64,000 nt of DNA, taken from Pleodorina starrii. Taxonomy: Eukaryota > Chlorophyta > Chlorophyceae > Chlamydomonadales > Volvocaceae. The translations under genes were made by a program, and so were the position numbers. The stretch is taken from contig BRXU01000007.1 in NCBI GenBank assembly GCA_030267565.1, forward strand, positions 4,092,001-4,156,000, read 5' to 3'. This document shows positions 33,101 through 44,732 of the stretch, in pieces. The stretch's first letter is position 1; each line of letters begins with the position of its first letter. The notes beneath the pieces were generated by a model. That model worked only from the letters and a program-made list of their open reading frames with translations. It did no database searches and was not told where the DNA came from.

Positions 33101-36100
33101 CTAACCCAACATGTCCGGTCTGTGTGTGCCTTTGCCCCCTTCCCTCTCCCCTCCCCCCTCCACACGCACACCCTCCCCCTCCCCCCCCGCTCCAGCCTGG
33201 CCTGGCTCAACCTGTTCAACCTGGCTGACGTGGCGTCGTACGGCTTGGCGGTTGCGATCTGGTTCGTACATCTGCGCTGCGGCTCGCTGCCCGCCTCCGC
33301 GGCATTCAGTGGGGCGCTGGCTCTGCAACATGTGCTGCTGTGGAGCAAACTGCACTACTACGCGCGGTGAGTCGTTGCGCCGTCGCGTTGTTGTGTCGTT
33401 CGGTGACCCCTCCCCTCCTCAACCTCCCCTTCGGTTTCTGATCTCTGCGGTCGTCTCTCCTCTCTTCACCACCCCCCGCCTCCTTCTCCTCCTCATCTCC
33501 CCGCCTCGCCTCCTCCTCCTCCTGCCCCTCCTACCCCTCCTACCCCTCCTACCCCTCCTACCCCTCCTACCCCTCCTACCCCTCCTACCCCTCCCCTCCT
33601 GCCCCCCGCAGTGTGCTGACTCCCACTCGCGGCGGCTTCAACGACACCATCCGAATGGTGCTCTCGGAGCTGAGAACCTTCCTCACATTCGTGGGGCTGG
33701 TCATGATGGGATTTGCGTTCGCCTTCTACTGCCTATTCCGGTGAGGCGGTGGGCGGGGAGGCGGTGGGCGGGGAGGCGGTGGGCGTTAGCCCTCGGACCC
33801 CAGTTTGCCCTCCGGAGCCCTGTTGCCCTCCCGAACCCATTTGGCCTCCGCTGCACGGTTTGCGCCCTTCTAATTCTTCTTCTTTGCCTTGTTCTTCTCC
33901 TTCTTTGCCGCCGGAACCTCTCCTTCCCCCCCTGGACCCCCCCCCTCTGACTCGCAGTCAGGACCGGGACAACTTTGCGGACTTCTCCACGCTGTGGCAC
34001 TCGTTCGCCTCCATGTTCGCCTACATGCTGCAGATGTTTGATTACTCGGTGCTGTACAAGTGAGTGGGTACGGCATGTCGTACACAAGTGTGTGTATGTG
34101 TGTAACAAACAAACAAACAAACAAACATACATACATGCTTTGGAAATGGTTGGAGATGTCCTTGGTGCAACAAGGGTACGACAAGGGTGCGTGCGTGAGT
34201 GCGGTTTGCGCCAGGGATGGAGTGTCAAGGGGCCTCATGATTACGTAATCCAGTGAAACCCAGTGAATGAAGGGATGCGATGCGAGATCTGAGGGACCGT
34301 CATTCTGTCCTCCCCGCTCGCGGCCCCCTCCCCCTCGACCCCGAAAAACACGATTTGTCACCCCGGCCCCCAAAACCCCAACCCCCCGCCCTACGGCCGC
34401 AGCTCCACGCACCCCATCCTGGCAATGGTCCTGTTCATGGCGTACGAGCTGATGGTTGCCGTACTGCTGCTCAACATCATGATCGCGCTCATGACGGCGG
34501 CGTTTGCGCGCGTCAGCGCCGACGAGGGGCTCCGATACCTCATCTACAAGGCGGAGGTGGGCGCGGTTTTAGGGTTTTAGAGTTTTAGAGTTTAAGAAGT
34601 TTGATGGTTTGGGGTTCAGGATTAGAGGTTTTAGGGTTTAATGGGAGCCCGGGATCTTCCTCCTCCTTGCTACTCACCTCCTTTTCCTTCAGCCCCTGCC
34701 TCTTATGCACTGTTACCAACACCAGCACCAGCACCTGCATCATTACCCATGCATCCCCTCTACGCCCTCCACTTCCACCTGCCTCCACGCCCTCCACCCT
34801 CCCTCCCCGACCCCTCGTCCCGCACCCCTTTAGGTGATCGACGAGCTTGAGAGCACGCTGCCTCGCTGGCTGATGCGTCCCGCCTGGTTCCCCCACTTTG
34901 TTCACGTGCTCAAAATCAGTCCGCGCTCCACCTACGAGATCAACCTCAACTCGGTGTGGAGCGGAATGAGCACCCTGCAGTCCAGTCTCATGAACGCACA
35001 GCAGGTGCGGGGGCTGGGAGGGAGGAGTTACGTGGATGTGTCTGTATGTGTGTGTATGTTTATGGAAGGGGAGCCGAGTGTGTGTGTGTGCCCGCCTCGC
35101 CCTCGCCCATCCACGCTTCCCTGACCTACCGTATTCCGCGGACGGCGCCGGAGGTCGCTGGATGCGCCCGAAAAAGCCGGAAGCGTCCGGAGCCGTACAC
35201 GCCGTGCTAGCTGTTTTATTGGTATCGTTTGCGCCGCCGCCACAATTTTCTGTCTATCCATCTACCGGTATCTGTGTATCCATCCATCAATCTGTCTGTC
35301 TATCTATCTATCAGTCTATCTATCTATCTATCTATCTGTCAATTGCGCTCGCGCAGGAGACGCGCCTCCGCGTGGAGGCGCTCGAGTCCAAAATGGACAT
35401 CATCGATCAGAAGCTGTCGGCCACTGTACGACTGCTGGCCTCCCGGCTGCTCACCCACTCCGAGCTGGCGGCGGCACTGAGCATGGATGACGTGGCGGAG
35501 GCGTCAGACGGCAGCAACGTCGACGCGGAGCTGGATCTGGATCGAGATCTGTACGGCGAGGACGGCGAGCCGGATCCAGAGAAGTGGCGCGACGCGGATC
35601 TGGATCCGCGGCCCGACGAGCAGGCGGTCCCGGAGGCGCCGGAGGATCTGTGCGATGACGAGGGCGTAGCGGCGCTGCTGCGCGTGCGCCGCGGCGGCGG
35701 CGGCGGCGGTAGCCGCCGCGGTGGCGGGAGCCACCGTGGCGTCGGCGGCGTCGGCGGGCAGCGGGAGCGGGTGTCGCTGCCGTCGCCGCGGCGGCTGCAC
35801 CATTCCCAGACGTACGGCGTCGGCTATCAGTACGGCAGTCACGGCCATCACCACCACTACCACCACCAGCCATCGGGCGGCCACCACCACCACCACCACT
35901 CGGCGAGTCACGCCGCCTCGGCGCAACTGCCGCTCCGAAACCAGAGCCACGGGCACGGGCACCACCGCGGCTCACAGGGCCCGTCCGCCGCCACCTCGCA
36001 CGGCCCAAGCCGCGATCCGTCCATCCCCACCGTCGCCGGCGGCGGCGGCGGCGGCGGCCACCACCATAGCCACCACCCGCACCACGCCCGAACGATGGCG

Positions 36101-36898
36101 GCGCCGCAGGCGCCACGCGCCGGCGGTGGCGGCGGCGCCGCCGCCGCCGCCTCCGGCGCGCGGCTCCATGCCTTCTACAGTCATGGCCACGGCCACGGCT
36201 ACCAACAGCAGCAGCAGCAGCAACGGCACCGCGGCTCGGAATCTCCGCCGCAGGAGCCCCCCGTGAACATGGGCCGCGCCAGCTACGGCAGCAGCGGCGG
36301 CGCCGGCGCCGGCGGAAGACCTGGTACGGCGCCGGCAATTTACGGCAGCAGGTACGAGGTCGCGGCCGGGGATCGTCCTTCCGGCAGCGGCGACGGCGAC
36401 GGCGGCGGCGGCGTCGCGGCGGGTTTTGAGATTTCCGATGTGATTCCGGAGGGGGCGGTGGTGCTCGACATGCGACAGTCGGAGGATCGTACGGATCGTA
36501 CACCGCCGTTCAGTCCCTCCCGAGCCGCTGCCGCCGCCTGGGGCGGAGCCCTGCCGCCGCCGCAACAGCAGCAGCAGCGCGACGACGGAAATTCTGGGTA
36601 CGGCTCCCGGCCGTACAACTACCATAGATGGTACAGTACCGGCAGCAGCGGCGGCGGCTACAGGCCGTCATGGCAGGGCCAACCGGCCGGGCCGACGGCA
36701 GCTGACGGCGAATCCGCCGGTGACGGCGGCGACGGGCCTGGCGGCGGCGGCGGGTCTGGCGGCGGCGGCGGCCCCGTCATGGCGTCGATTGCCGAACACG
36801 GTTCACCGAGTCTGGCGGGCAGTGAGACCCTCACGGACACCAGCCCGCAGCGGCGGTCGGAAGCGGGAGGTACAGGCGCCCGAGATGTACGGGTGTAG
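30200..36898 (+). CDS. TRP-family cation channel (TRPV-like core, long disordered tails)
   Basis: Exons: 30200-31160, 31413-31567, 31860-32015, 32269-32786, 33196-33366, 33612-33740, 33958-34059, 34403-34556, 34834-35004, 35357-36898; in frame for 1,352 residues. The first ~320 residues are His/Pro/Ser/Gly-rich. A pre-S1 HKWNTWARHF leads into S1 (~437-460), then S2 (~570-597), S3 (ADVASYGLAVAIWF), S4 (~632-654) and S5 (RTFLTFVGLVMMGFAF). A pore-helix region (FSTLWHSFASMFAYMLQMF) follows, and S6 ends AVLLLNIMIALMTAAF, the LLNxxIAxM signature of TRP channels. No ankyrin repeats were found. S6 is followed by a coiled-coil-like helix (VEALESKMDIIDQKL) and a ~480-residue Gly/His/Gln-rich tail. It should conduct cations in plasma or ciliary membrane; gating and location are unknown. 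Confidence 0.88.
31287..31326 (+). repeat. (TGCC)n/(TGAC)n microsatellite in TRP intron 1
   Basis: Three to four TGCC units grade into five TGAC units. Confidence 0.85.
32116..32140 (+). repeat. Interstitial telomere-type repeat, TRP intron 3
   Basis: GTTAGGGTTTTAGGG then TTTTAGGGG: two to three TTTTAGGG-like units about 100 nt after the donor of exon 3. Confidence 0.75.
33522..33597 (+). repeat. 9-bp polypyrimidine repeat before a TRP acceptor
   Basis: About eight CCTACCCCT units lie immediately upstream of the acceptor of exon 6 (33612), effectively extending its polypyrimidine tract. Confidence 0.9.
34104..34137 (+). repeat. (AAAC)n/(ATAC)n microsatellite in TRP intron 7
   Basis: Five AACA-type units followed by ATAC units. 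Confidence 0.9.
34566..34640 (+). repeat. Interstitial telomere-type repeats, TRP intron 8
   Basis: GGTTTTAGGGTTTTAGAG, TTTTAGAGTTT and, after about 35 nt, GGTTTTAGGGTTTAA. The array begins ten bases after the exon 8 donor. Confidence 0.75.
35291..35340 (+). repeat. (CTAT)n microsatellite in TRP intron 9
   Basis: Imperfect CTAT/CTGT units just upstream of the acceptor of the last exon. Confidence 0.9.
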
Positions 36899-38712
36899 TA
36901 CACTGTAGGGCAACAAGTACGGGGCGATGCCTGCTGGAGTGTGGCTGCGAGCGGTTGGGCTCCCAGGGCCCGCCGCTCACCTTTTAATGACAGTGAAAAG
37001 GCAGGATGAAGTTGGAGAGAGCGGGAGGACGGAAGTTTGATTCGACATGGTCGCGGAGGATGCCAGGAGGCCGATGTTTGCAGAGGATGAGGAGGTTGGT
37101 TGCGCAGCGAGAGCAGCGTTGAGGCAGCCTCGAGGTTGAGAAAGCTGGCAAGCGGCCAGGCAGAAAACGTCTGCGCGTGTCACTGCATGTTGGGGGCATG
37201 TTCGGGGCAGGCTGCTGGCGTGAGGGCGAGTGTGCCATCTGGGTTTGGAGGGGAGGGGCTTGAAGGTGAAGCGAACAACGTTGCGTCTTGTATCGTTGTG
37301 TGAGCCGCCCAGCGGCGGTGGTGAGAGCAGAGGTGGGACAGAGGGCCAATGAGGAATGTTGTTTGGGGTGTGTGTGTGGTGGGAGAGAGGCCGGAGGTGG
37401 CGTTCGGGCTGATGCGGGATACTGGTATATCTCGGTATTGGAGACCCTTGACGGGCTTTTGGCGCCGTCGGAAGGGGCAGCCATGATGTCTGGTGGGGTG
37501 GGGTGGGTGGGGTGTTGCTGGTTGGAGGTGGGCCTGCATGCATGTTGCGCTCCTTGAGGTAGTTGCAGTTAGTTACAGTTGGTTTATCAGTTGGTCGCTA
37601 CAGTGGACTCCAGAGGGATCCCCAGAAAGATTGCCCAGGACTGCTCTGAGTTGAAGGGTCGTTGGATTGGGGTGAGGGTGGAGTGAGCAGGAGGACCGGC
37701 ACCGGTGCGGGGCGGAGCGGGGTTGCGCTGAGGACCGGAGGCTTTGTTGTGGAGCAACAGCATCAGCAGCAACAGGTGGGGTTGGGTTGGGTTAGGAGGG
37801 GCATTCAGCTTCCCAGGCGCGGTTGCGTGCGCCATCAGAAAGCCGCACATACGCCGAGACAAACGGATCTCCCCTGATCTCCCCTGAAATCATGCGAACG
37901 AAAGTTCAGGCCACATGCAGCCCTTACACGGCTGGCAGCGCGATGCCAGGGACGGAAACGAGCCCCCGTTCTCGGACAGGCAGGCGTCGGCCTTTCCATC
38001 TCCCCCCCCCTGCTGCACAGTCCTGCGGTCAGACGCGCGCAACAGCCCGTGCCGCGTGCCCCACACCGCGCGGGCACTTCTCGAACCTCCCGTCGCTCTG
38101 CGCAAAGGACCTGCTTCCGGATTCAACAACTGGTAACGTCGGCGCACAGTCCGCCTCAACCTTTGCTGCGTCCGTCGAAACATAACCCTGATCCAAACAA
38201 TCGCCCGTTGCTCGACCAATCGCTTCATCCACCCGCTGGTCGACCGCTCTCACACGCCGGGAAGGTGCCAGGGCCGCCAGGGCCCTGGCCAAGGCAGGGA
38301 GGTGAGGGCCTTCGACATACGTATATCATCACTGCCGAACAAAGGAATCTTCTAGACTGACTTACCGGTACAGGGCAGCACGCCCGTTGGCATGAGCCAT
38401 CCGCTCAATGCGTCCCTGGCCACAGCTGCCGGAGCCCCTTGACTCAGATCTCGCAGCACAGCAGCGAACGCTCTCCTCCTCACCCCCAGGGTCGGCACGG
38501 GAGGCGCTGTATGCGCGGCCAAGGAAGACCTCGACGCCGGTCCTCAAGGCTTGCGAAGCCAAGGCACCGAAGCGACAGCCTTGCGCCGCCGGTTTCGTTG
38601 ATCACACCGCGAAGGCACGCCAAGGCCCCTCTGCTGCCCCCCCCCTCCCTCCGGCGCAGCGCCCTCCTCGTGTGCCCAGCCGTCGCTCCGCCGCGGCCGG
38701 CCGCGCCTCAGT
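36899..38712. other. Convergent interval between TRP channel and POLE3
   Basis: 1.8 kb presumed to hold both 3' UTRs. No gene is supported; the reading frames here lack homology features. TTACA words (TGTAA on minus) at about 37570 and 37922 are distant candidates for the POLE3 poly(A) signal. Confidence 0.45.
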
Positions 38713-39577
38713 TCATGGCGGGGCGTCTACCAGCATATCCTCCATCTCCACGCCCACATCCGTCGGGTCCCCTAGCCCGCCCGCGTCGCCGTCGCCCAGG
38801 CCCAGCCCCATGCCCATCCCCAGCCCGACCAGCCCGTCGTCGTCGCCCGGGCCTCCCAGGACGTCCAGGCCGGCGGCGTCCGGGCCGATCTCATCTGGGT
38901 CGCCGCCAACGTCGCTCGGCCCCGCCTCCAGGCCGACGCCTCCGACGGCGTCGGCGTCGGCATCCGCGGCCTCCTCGTGCTGCAGGTCCGCCTGGTGCTG
39001 CTGCTGCAGCTGCTGCCTGGCGTTCCGCGGCACCAGCTGCTGCGGGTCGACCGTGTTCTTGCGCTTCTTGGACGGCCGGTTTTTGTTCCGCTCTTTGACG
39101 GCCTCCTTGAAGGCCTCCAGCTGCTCTTTCAGCGGTCCGACGAGCTCCGGGAAATCCAGGTCCTGGAGAGCGTTGAAGACATCGTCGGCGTTGACGGTGG
39201 ATCTGGGGGTTTCATTGGGGGGGAGGGTTTTGCGCCCAGAACACTCAGCTGGCGGGAAATCGCCTCGCCAAGGACCGCGAATCCAACAGGCCATGCCACG
39301 CAATTTGCAATTGGGCAACTCCATTGCACAAAAGGCATTTTCTTGTTAATTAACCTTACCGTCGCTTCTCCTGGCAAATGTCGTTCGCTGTCGACGCGAT
39401 GAGGCTGATAAAGACTTTTGTGCTTTCTGACAACGCCGTTAGGGCATCCTTGCTAATCCCGAAATCCTTGTTGTCATCGCCGGCTAGCGCGGTTAGCTTC
39501 GTCTTGACTATGCGCTTTATCAGAGCCCTGGGCAGGTCGATATCCGTTTCTGGCTTCTCTGTCCCTGCGTTGTCCAT
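38713..39577 (-). CDS. POLE3: DNA polymerase epsilon subunit 3 / Dpb4-like histone-fold protein
   Basis: Two minus exons, 39360-39577 and 38713-39202, join in frame (235 residues). The N-terminus DLPRALIKRIVKTKL, then ISKDALTALSESTKVFISL and, across the intron, RRSTVNADDVFNALQDLDF followed by PLKEQLEAF, is the NF-YB-type histone fold in the form seen in POLE3/Dpb4 (compare TLNASDVLSAM). It differs from NF-YB, which has its own DNA-contact residues. In other eukaryotes the protein pairs with POLE4/Dpb3, forms part of the leading-strand polymerase epsilon holoenzyme, and also serves CHRAC-type remodelers. A basic patch (KKRKN) could be a nuclear signal. The last ~110 residues are Gln-rich, then Asp/Gly/Met-rich and acidic, as in POLE3 C-termini, though longer. 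Confidence 0.88.
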
Positions 39578-41117
39578 ATTAAGTGTCCTAAGATTTGTTC
39601 GTGTCGACGAAACGAAGCAACCTCAAAGTAAGAATTGTTCAAAGGGAGACTTCGGTTGACACAGACAGCGGGACTTATCAGTAAAACGCTGGCGATGGGG
39701 TTTCGAGCATCATTTGCTTAAACACTAATCACGGACAAAGGACCTTTGACCGTCATCGCGCCAAAATGACACATGTACGGTACGGCAACTTGGGCGGCAC
39801 ATGGCACGCGCGCACGCCCACATGACATGCCATCTGTCTACTTGATGCCGAATGAGGTTAGAGGGAATTATGTCCTCCTGTTTCACCATGACAAAGTTTC
39901 GGGGAGTGCTGTTTAGACAAGAAAAGCATTACCGGCGTCGGACTTCGTAGAGCTCCGTACAGCTCACGCCATTAATCATGTACCTCCGGGCGATATGATC
40001 CCGCCTAGCTTTATGAATGGGCTGGGCGCCGACAAGAGCATGTTTGGCAGAGTGTACCCTGTTACATCTCTTACCAGGTGTTATGCACAGCGTGTACCGC
40101 ATTTCGCAAACTCCCAACCGTCGCCAAACCGTTACCTTTCTGAAGCGAGTTCGCCTGCACCACATCCTGCCAGGCAGCTGCCAAACAGTTCGCGAAACGC
40201 AATTTCCGCGTGGTTCCCACTTCCCAATGGGTTCCGTATGCACCATACGCCGACAGCGAAGAACGCGCCACCCCGCACCGCACCGTCCATCCCCTCCTTC
40301 TGACTCAAGCCCACAGCCCCGCAGCAAGATCTTCCGCAAAGCTGCACTATACCCTTCGCGCCGCGCGCAATCGCCAAACCCGCAACCCCGATTACTCTTA
40401 CCTACATCTGTCGTCGTGTCTATGGTACGGCGATGGTCGTCCCATCAATGCCCCGTTTATGATCATGTGGGCTCATCTGTGTGCGCCGTGCCCAAACGGG
40501 CCAAGCTGTTGGAGGCCCGGAAGTCCCCCATCTCTGTCAACACACCTCGCGGCCTGCGACAAGACGAAACACAGCCCCGAGATCAAACCTGCAATACGGT
40601 AGCCGCCAACGGCTCGTCATTCGCCCGCTTGCTGCTCGCGAAGAACACCGTATCGCAAAGAATAAAGGACACCTTTCACCCGTCTGCCTGACTGCCTGCC
40701 CACTTGCCTGTCTGCTTGCCCGCCCGGTTGTCTGTCTGCCCTGCCTGGCCTGCCTGCCCAATCTATCCTCCCGCCGTGCCACCATGCAGCGCATCCGCCT
40801 GCAGGTGCCCCACGAGCCGCCTCCCTAACCGCGACTCTGCCATGTTCCGGTACATACATACACACGCACGCACACGCACGCACACACGCAACGCCTTCCG
40901 TCCAGCGCTGAAGGCCCCCACTAACACGCTATCCCACTCTCCCGCCTGGCCGAGCCTCCGTCGCCATCCCGCCCTCCGCCTGAGGCAGCCGCGCGCGCCG
41001 CCTCAGGCCACGTCGCGATTGCGTCGGCACCTTCGACGCCCACTACACATCCCGGTCGCCTCATCTGTGCCCAGGCCGCGCCTCCAGGCCTCCGTTGCGT
41101 CCGTCCGTCGGTCGCCT
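39578..41117. other. Interval between POLE3 start and MYND gene end
   Basis: No gene is supported. CTGCCTG-type simple repeats occur at about 40690-40765 and CACACG repeats at about 40858-40890. The part next to 39577 must include the POLE3 promoter; the part next to 41118 the MYND 3' UTR. Confidence 0.45.
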
Positions 41118-44100
41118 TCAGCACCTCAGCAGCTGGCAGATCTTCTTGTGCTCGGGCCAGTGCTGCTGCTGGCAGGCCGCCCCGCAGTACCGCACCGCCT
41201 TGCAGCGACCGCACTTCTTCAGGCTCAGGCTCTCCTCGCAGGGCCCCTCGAAGTTGTCGCAGCGCGGGTTGCCGCACACCTTGACGAACGCGCAGCGCTT
41301 CAGCTCGCCCGGTGGCGGCGGCGCCGGCACGATGCGCTCGCCGCGCGCGTCCTCCGCCGGCGGCAAGCCCGCCAGCGGCATCGCCTGCATGCTCGCAAAC
41401 CCGGGGCAGCGGCGCAACGCCGCGGCGTCCATTGACATTCCCACGAGCGGCCCCATGACAAAACTAGTCGCCAAGCTCAACTGGTGCTCATCCAACAGGC
41501 AGGTGCGCGCGGCGGCGCGCAGCGCCGCCGCCGCCGCGGCCGCCTCCATCAACGTCTCCATCTGCGTCCTCTGGTGCAGCACGCCCTGCGACAGCAACCA
41601 TTCCGGCGCGCCGTCGAGCAGCTGCCGGAGCGACTGCCGGAGCGGCGGCGGCGCCGCCGCCGCCGTACCGCCGCCGCCCAGCCACTCGCACATGTGCTGC
41701 GCGGTGTCCTCCCGGGCCGCCAGCGCCAGGAGCGCAGTGAGGAGTTGGGCGGTGGCCCGGTTCGCATAGAACCTCTCGCCGGAAAGGCCGCGGCGGCCGT
41801 CGGGATCCGGGCCGACCATGGCCGCGAGGACTGGGTTGCTGATGTGCGGCCCGCCGCGCCGCGACGGCGCCGACGGCGGATCCGCGTCGCAAACGCGTGC
41901 CCAGTCCAGCGTCAGGCTGCAGCAGTCTGCCAGCAGCTGCTGCGGCCGCAACGCCAGCAGCTCCTGCGTCGGAACGATCGCCGGGCCCATCGCCGCCACG
42001 GCGGTGACGCACGCCGGCGCAAACTCCAGCGCCTTTGCAAGCTGCCGCCGGCGGGCGGGGTTGTCGCTGAAGGCGCAAGTCCCGCCGCGGCGGTGCGTCA
42101 CGCGCTGCTCGGCCTCCATGCTGGCGAGGTACGACCGTACGGCAATGATCGCGGACCTCGCCGCCAGCTCCGAAACCGCCACCACCTCCGGCCGCGCCGC
42201 GAGGCGCGCCAGGCCGGCCTCGTAGCCCAGCGGCCCGACGCCGCGAGAGAAATCCACGAAGACGCTGAATGGCAGGAACGCGCAGTGGCGCAGCCGGTTT
42301 AGGTTGCCGTACACGACGTCCGCGGCGCCGGCGCGCCTGGAGAACCCGTGCGCGGCGGCGGCGGCGGTCGTGTCGTCCAGCTGGCGCGCCAGGCGCCCCG
42401 CCGCCTTGCTTAGCGTGAGGAGCAGGCCCAGGTTGACCCGTGGGTCGGACGCACCGGCAGTCGCGTCCCCGGCGCCGCAGCCACCGCCACCGTCACCGCC
42501 ACCGCCATTTTCCGCCTGTACTTGGAGGATCGGGAGCATGAAGAGTCGGATTATCGTGTTGGCGGCTGGCAAGACTTCCCCCAAAAGGTCATGGATCTCC
42601 GCGTGGGGGATGGAGAGGCGGAGGACTAGCTCTAGGGCGGGCAGCACCTCGGCGCGTGCGAGCCGCCGGATGGCGTCGTCCCTGGCGGCCCCGCCCAGTG
42701 CGTTCCAGCCTGCGGGAGGGGACGAGACGAGACAGCGCGGGAGAGCGTGACGGCGAGCCCGAGAGGTGGCGCAGCAGCAAAGATGCGTTGGGCGATGTCG
42801 TGCGCACCAAGAACGGGCGGGAGGTTACCGAAATGAGTTCCGGAGCACACCGCGTCTCAATTCTCAAAGGCAGTCGTATGATGGGCGGCCCTGAGACCAC
42901 CACGCACACGCACACGCCTCCGCGCCCCCGAGTCGTCCGCTGCCCACCGCCTCACCTGCGATGAACTGTGCATGCCTCCAAAACGACAGCGCATGCGCCA
43001 GCAACACCATCCATCGCTGGCCCCCCGTCGCCGGCGGCAGCTGCCGCGTCGCCAGCGCCAGTCGCGCCTGGACCCCCAGCAGCCGCGTCATAACCGACAA
43101 TGACGTGGGCGTTACGTTCAGCCGCATCGGCTCGTCGCGCTTCGTCGACAGCTCGAGGCAGCGGTTCCCCAAGCCGGGGTTGCACTCCCACATCCGCCGG
43201 AGCAGCGGGTTGGTCGAGTGGATGTCGAACGGCCGCCCGAAGCCGCGCGCGGCGTCGCCCTTGCCGTCGTTCAGCCGCATTATGGCGCACAGCGCGCGGT
43301 AGAGCTGCTCGTCTAGGTAGGCCGGCAGACGGCCGTGCAGTGCCGGCGTCGTCGAAATCGCCGCCCAGGTGGTAAGCGCCGGAAGCGCCAAGATGAGCAG
43401 CGCAATGACGTGGCCCGACGCGGCCGACGGGTCAGTGGCGTCGTCGTTGTCGTGCATCGTACTGAGCTCCGAGTCCAGTCGCATCTCGTCCATCAGCGGC
43501 CAGCCGCTTCCGCCGACGGAGGTGGAATCTTCGCGTGCGACGGCTCCGTCGCCGCCGCCGTTGCGACAGAACCGCTCCAGCAGCGCGCGCTGCATTCGCG
43601 CCAGGGAGGGCTGGACGATTAGTTTGCAAAGCCGGCCGAGCGTCTCAGGGTGCCTGGTTCCAGCCCAGGCGCCGACGGCGTCGCGGTCGCCGCTGCCGGC
43701 GTCGTCGTCGTCGTCAGAGGCGGAATCAGCCGACGAATCCGGGTCGTACACGCCGGCTTCGTAGGCCAGGGACGCGAGCCGGGAGGTGCTGCAGGCCAGG
43801 GCGGAGGTAGCCCGAGCCAGGAGCGGCGCGATCAGCGACACGTCGAACGAGGGCGGCGGCGGCGGCGTGGCCAGTAGCGTCGCCGCCGCCACGTCAAGCA
43901 TCCGGGACTGCTCCAGCTCGGAAAGCAGGGCCGCCACCACGGCGCCGCGGCCGTCATTCTCGCCGGCGCCCATCGCAAGGTCGTACACGGCAGCCACGGC
44001 GCCGTACATTAACGTCAGAGCGCATTGGATGACGGTGCCCAGGTCGCTCGCGATCTGGACGGCGTTGCAGTGGAATGCGGTGTTGCAGCGGGAGGAGCCG

Positions 44101-44732
44101 CCGCCCCCCGAACCCCAGGGTATGGAGTAACTGCGCGCGTCGGCGCCGTGCCGCGCCGCACGCTGCGCGGTGACGGTTGACAGGAGCGACGCCGCGGCCT
44201 GGAGCGCCTTGTCCTTGCAGAGCTGCAGGATTGAGGCGTTCGCGGTGTCCAGCGCGCGCTGCCTGTCGCTCTTAGTCCGGCCGCGTCTGGTGCTGCTGAC
44301 AGGCCCCAACGCGCCGCTCTTGATGCCGAAGAGGAGAATCTGGGTCGCACCGGCTCCGAAGCCGAGGACCTCTAATGCGATGACGGCCGCTGCTCGGGTA
44401 CTGAGGGAAGCCTTGCCCGACTGCAGGGCCCGCTGGCCAGCAGACACTGCTTCCACGGCCGCCGTGACGACGCCAAGGTCGATCACGAGACGGACAACGT
44501 GAAGAGCGTTCAAAGTACTCTCTTTTGTCATAGCCATCTCGCCGCGGACGGCAGGCGGAAACGCCATCGGCATTCCGCCCAGCACGCCAGGGGCTATCGT
44601 ATTCAGCGAATTGGCATATTGATCAATCTCGGCTGCGAGTCGCAGGTCAGCCCCGGATGCAGTTGCCGGCCGACTTTCTAATACTTCGCGCCAAAGTCGC
44701 GTGAGTTTTTCTAAGGGTGGTTGCATCTGCAT
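41118..44732 (-). CDS. Large MYND-type zinc-finger protein
   Basis: Two long minus exons, 42956-44732 and 41118-42709, join in frame for 1,122 residues. Only the extreme C-terminus is recognisable: CGNPRCDNFEGPCEES, then KKCGRCKAVRYCGAACQQQH and WPEHKKIC, the MYND pattern of eight zinc ligands (Cys/His) that usually binds proline-rich partner peptides. The other ~1,060 residues are Ala-rich and probably helical, with armadillo/HEAT-like spacing, but no domain is named. Proteins built this way form large families in Chlamydomonas and Volvox and mostly have unknown function. The start MQMQPPLEKLTRLW is the first ATG of the frame. The two-exon structure is unusual beside its intron-dense neighbours. 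Confidence 0.85.

Noticed and set aside
35451..36503. 350-codon minus-strand frame opposite the TRP C-terminal exon
   Set aside because: Arg/Pro-rich shadow of a GC-rich coding exon, no family motifs.
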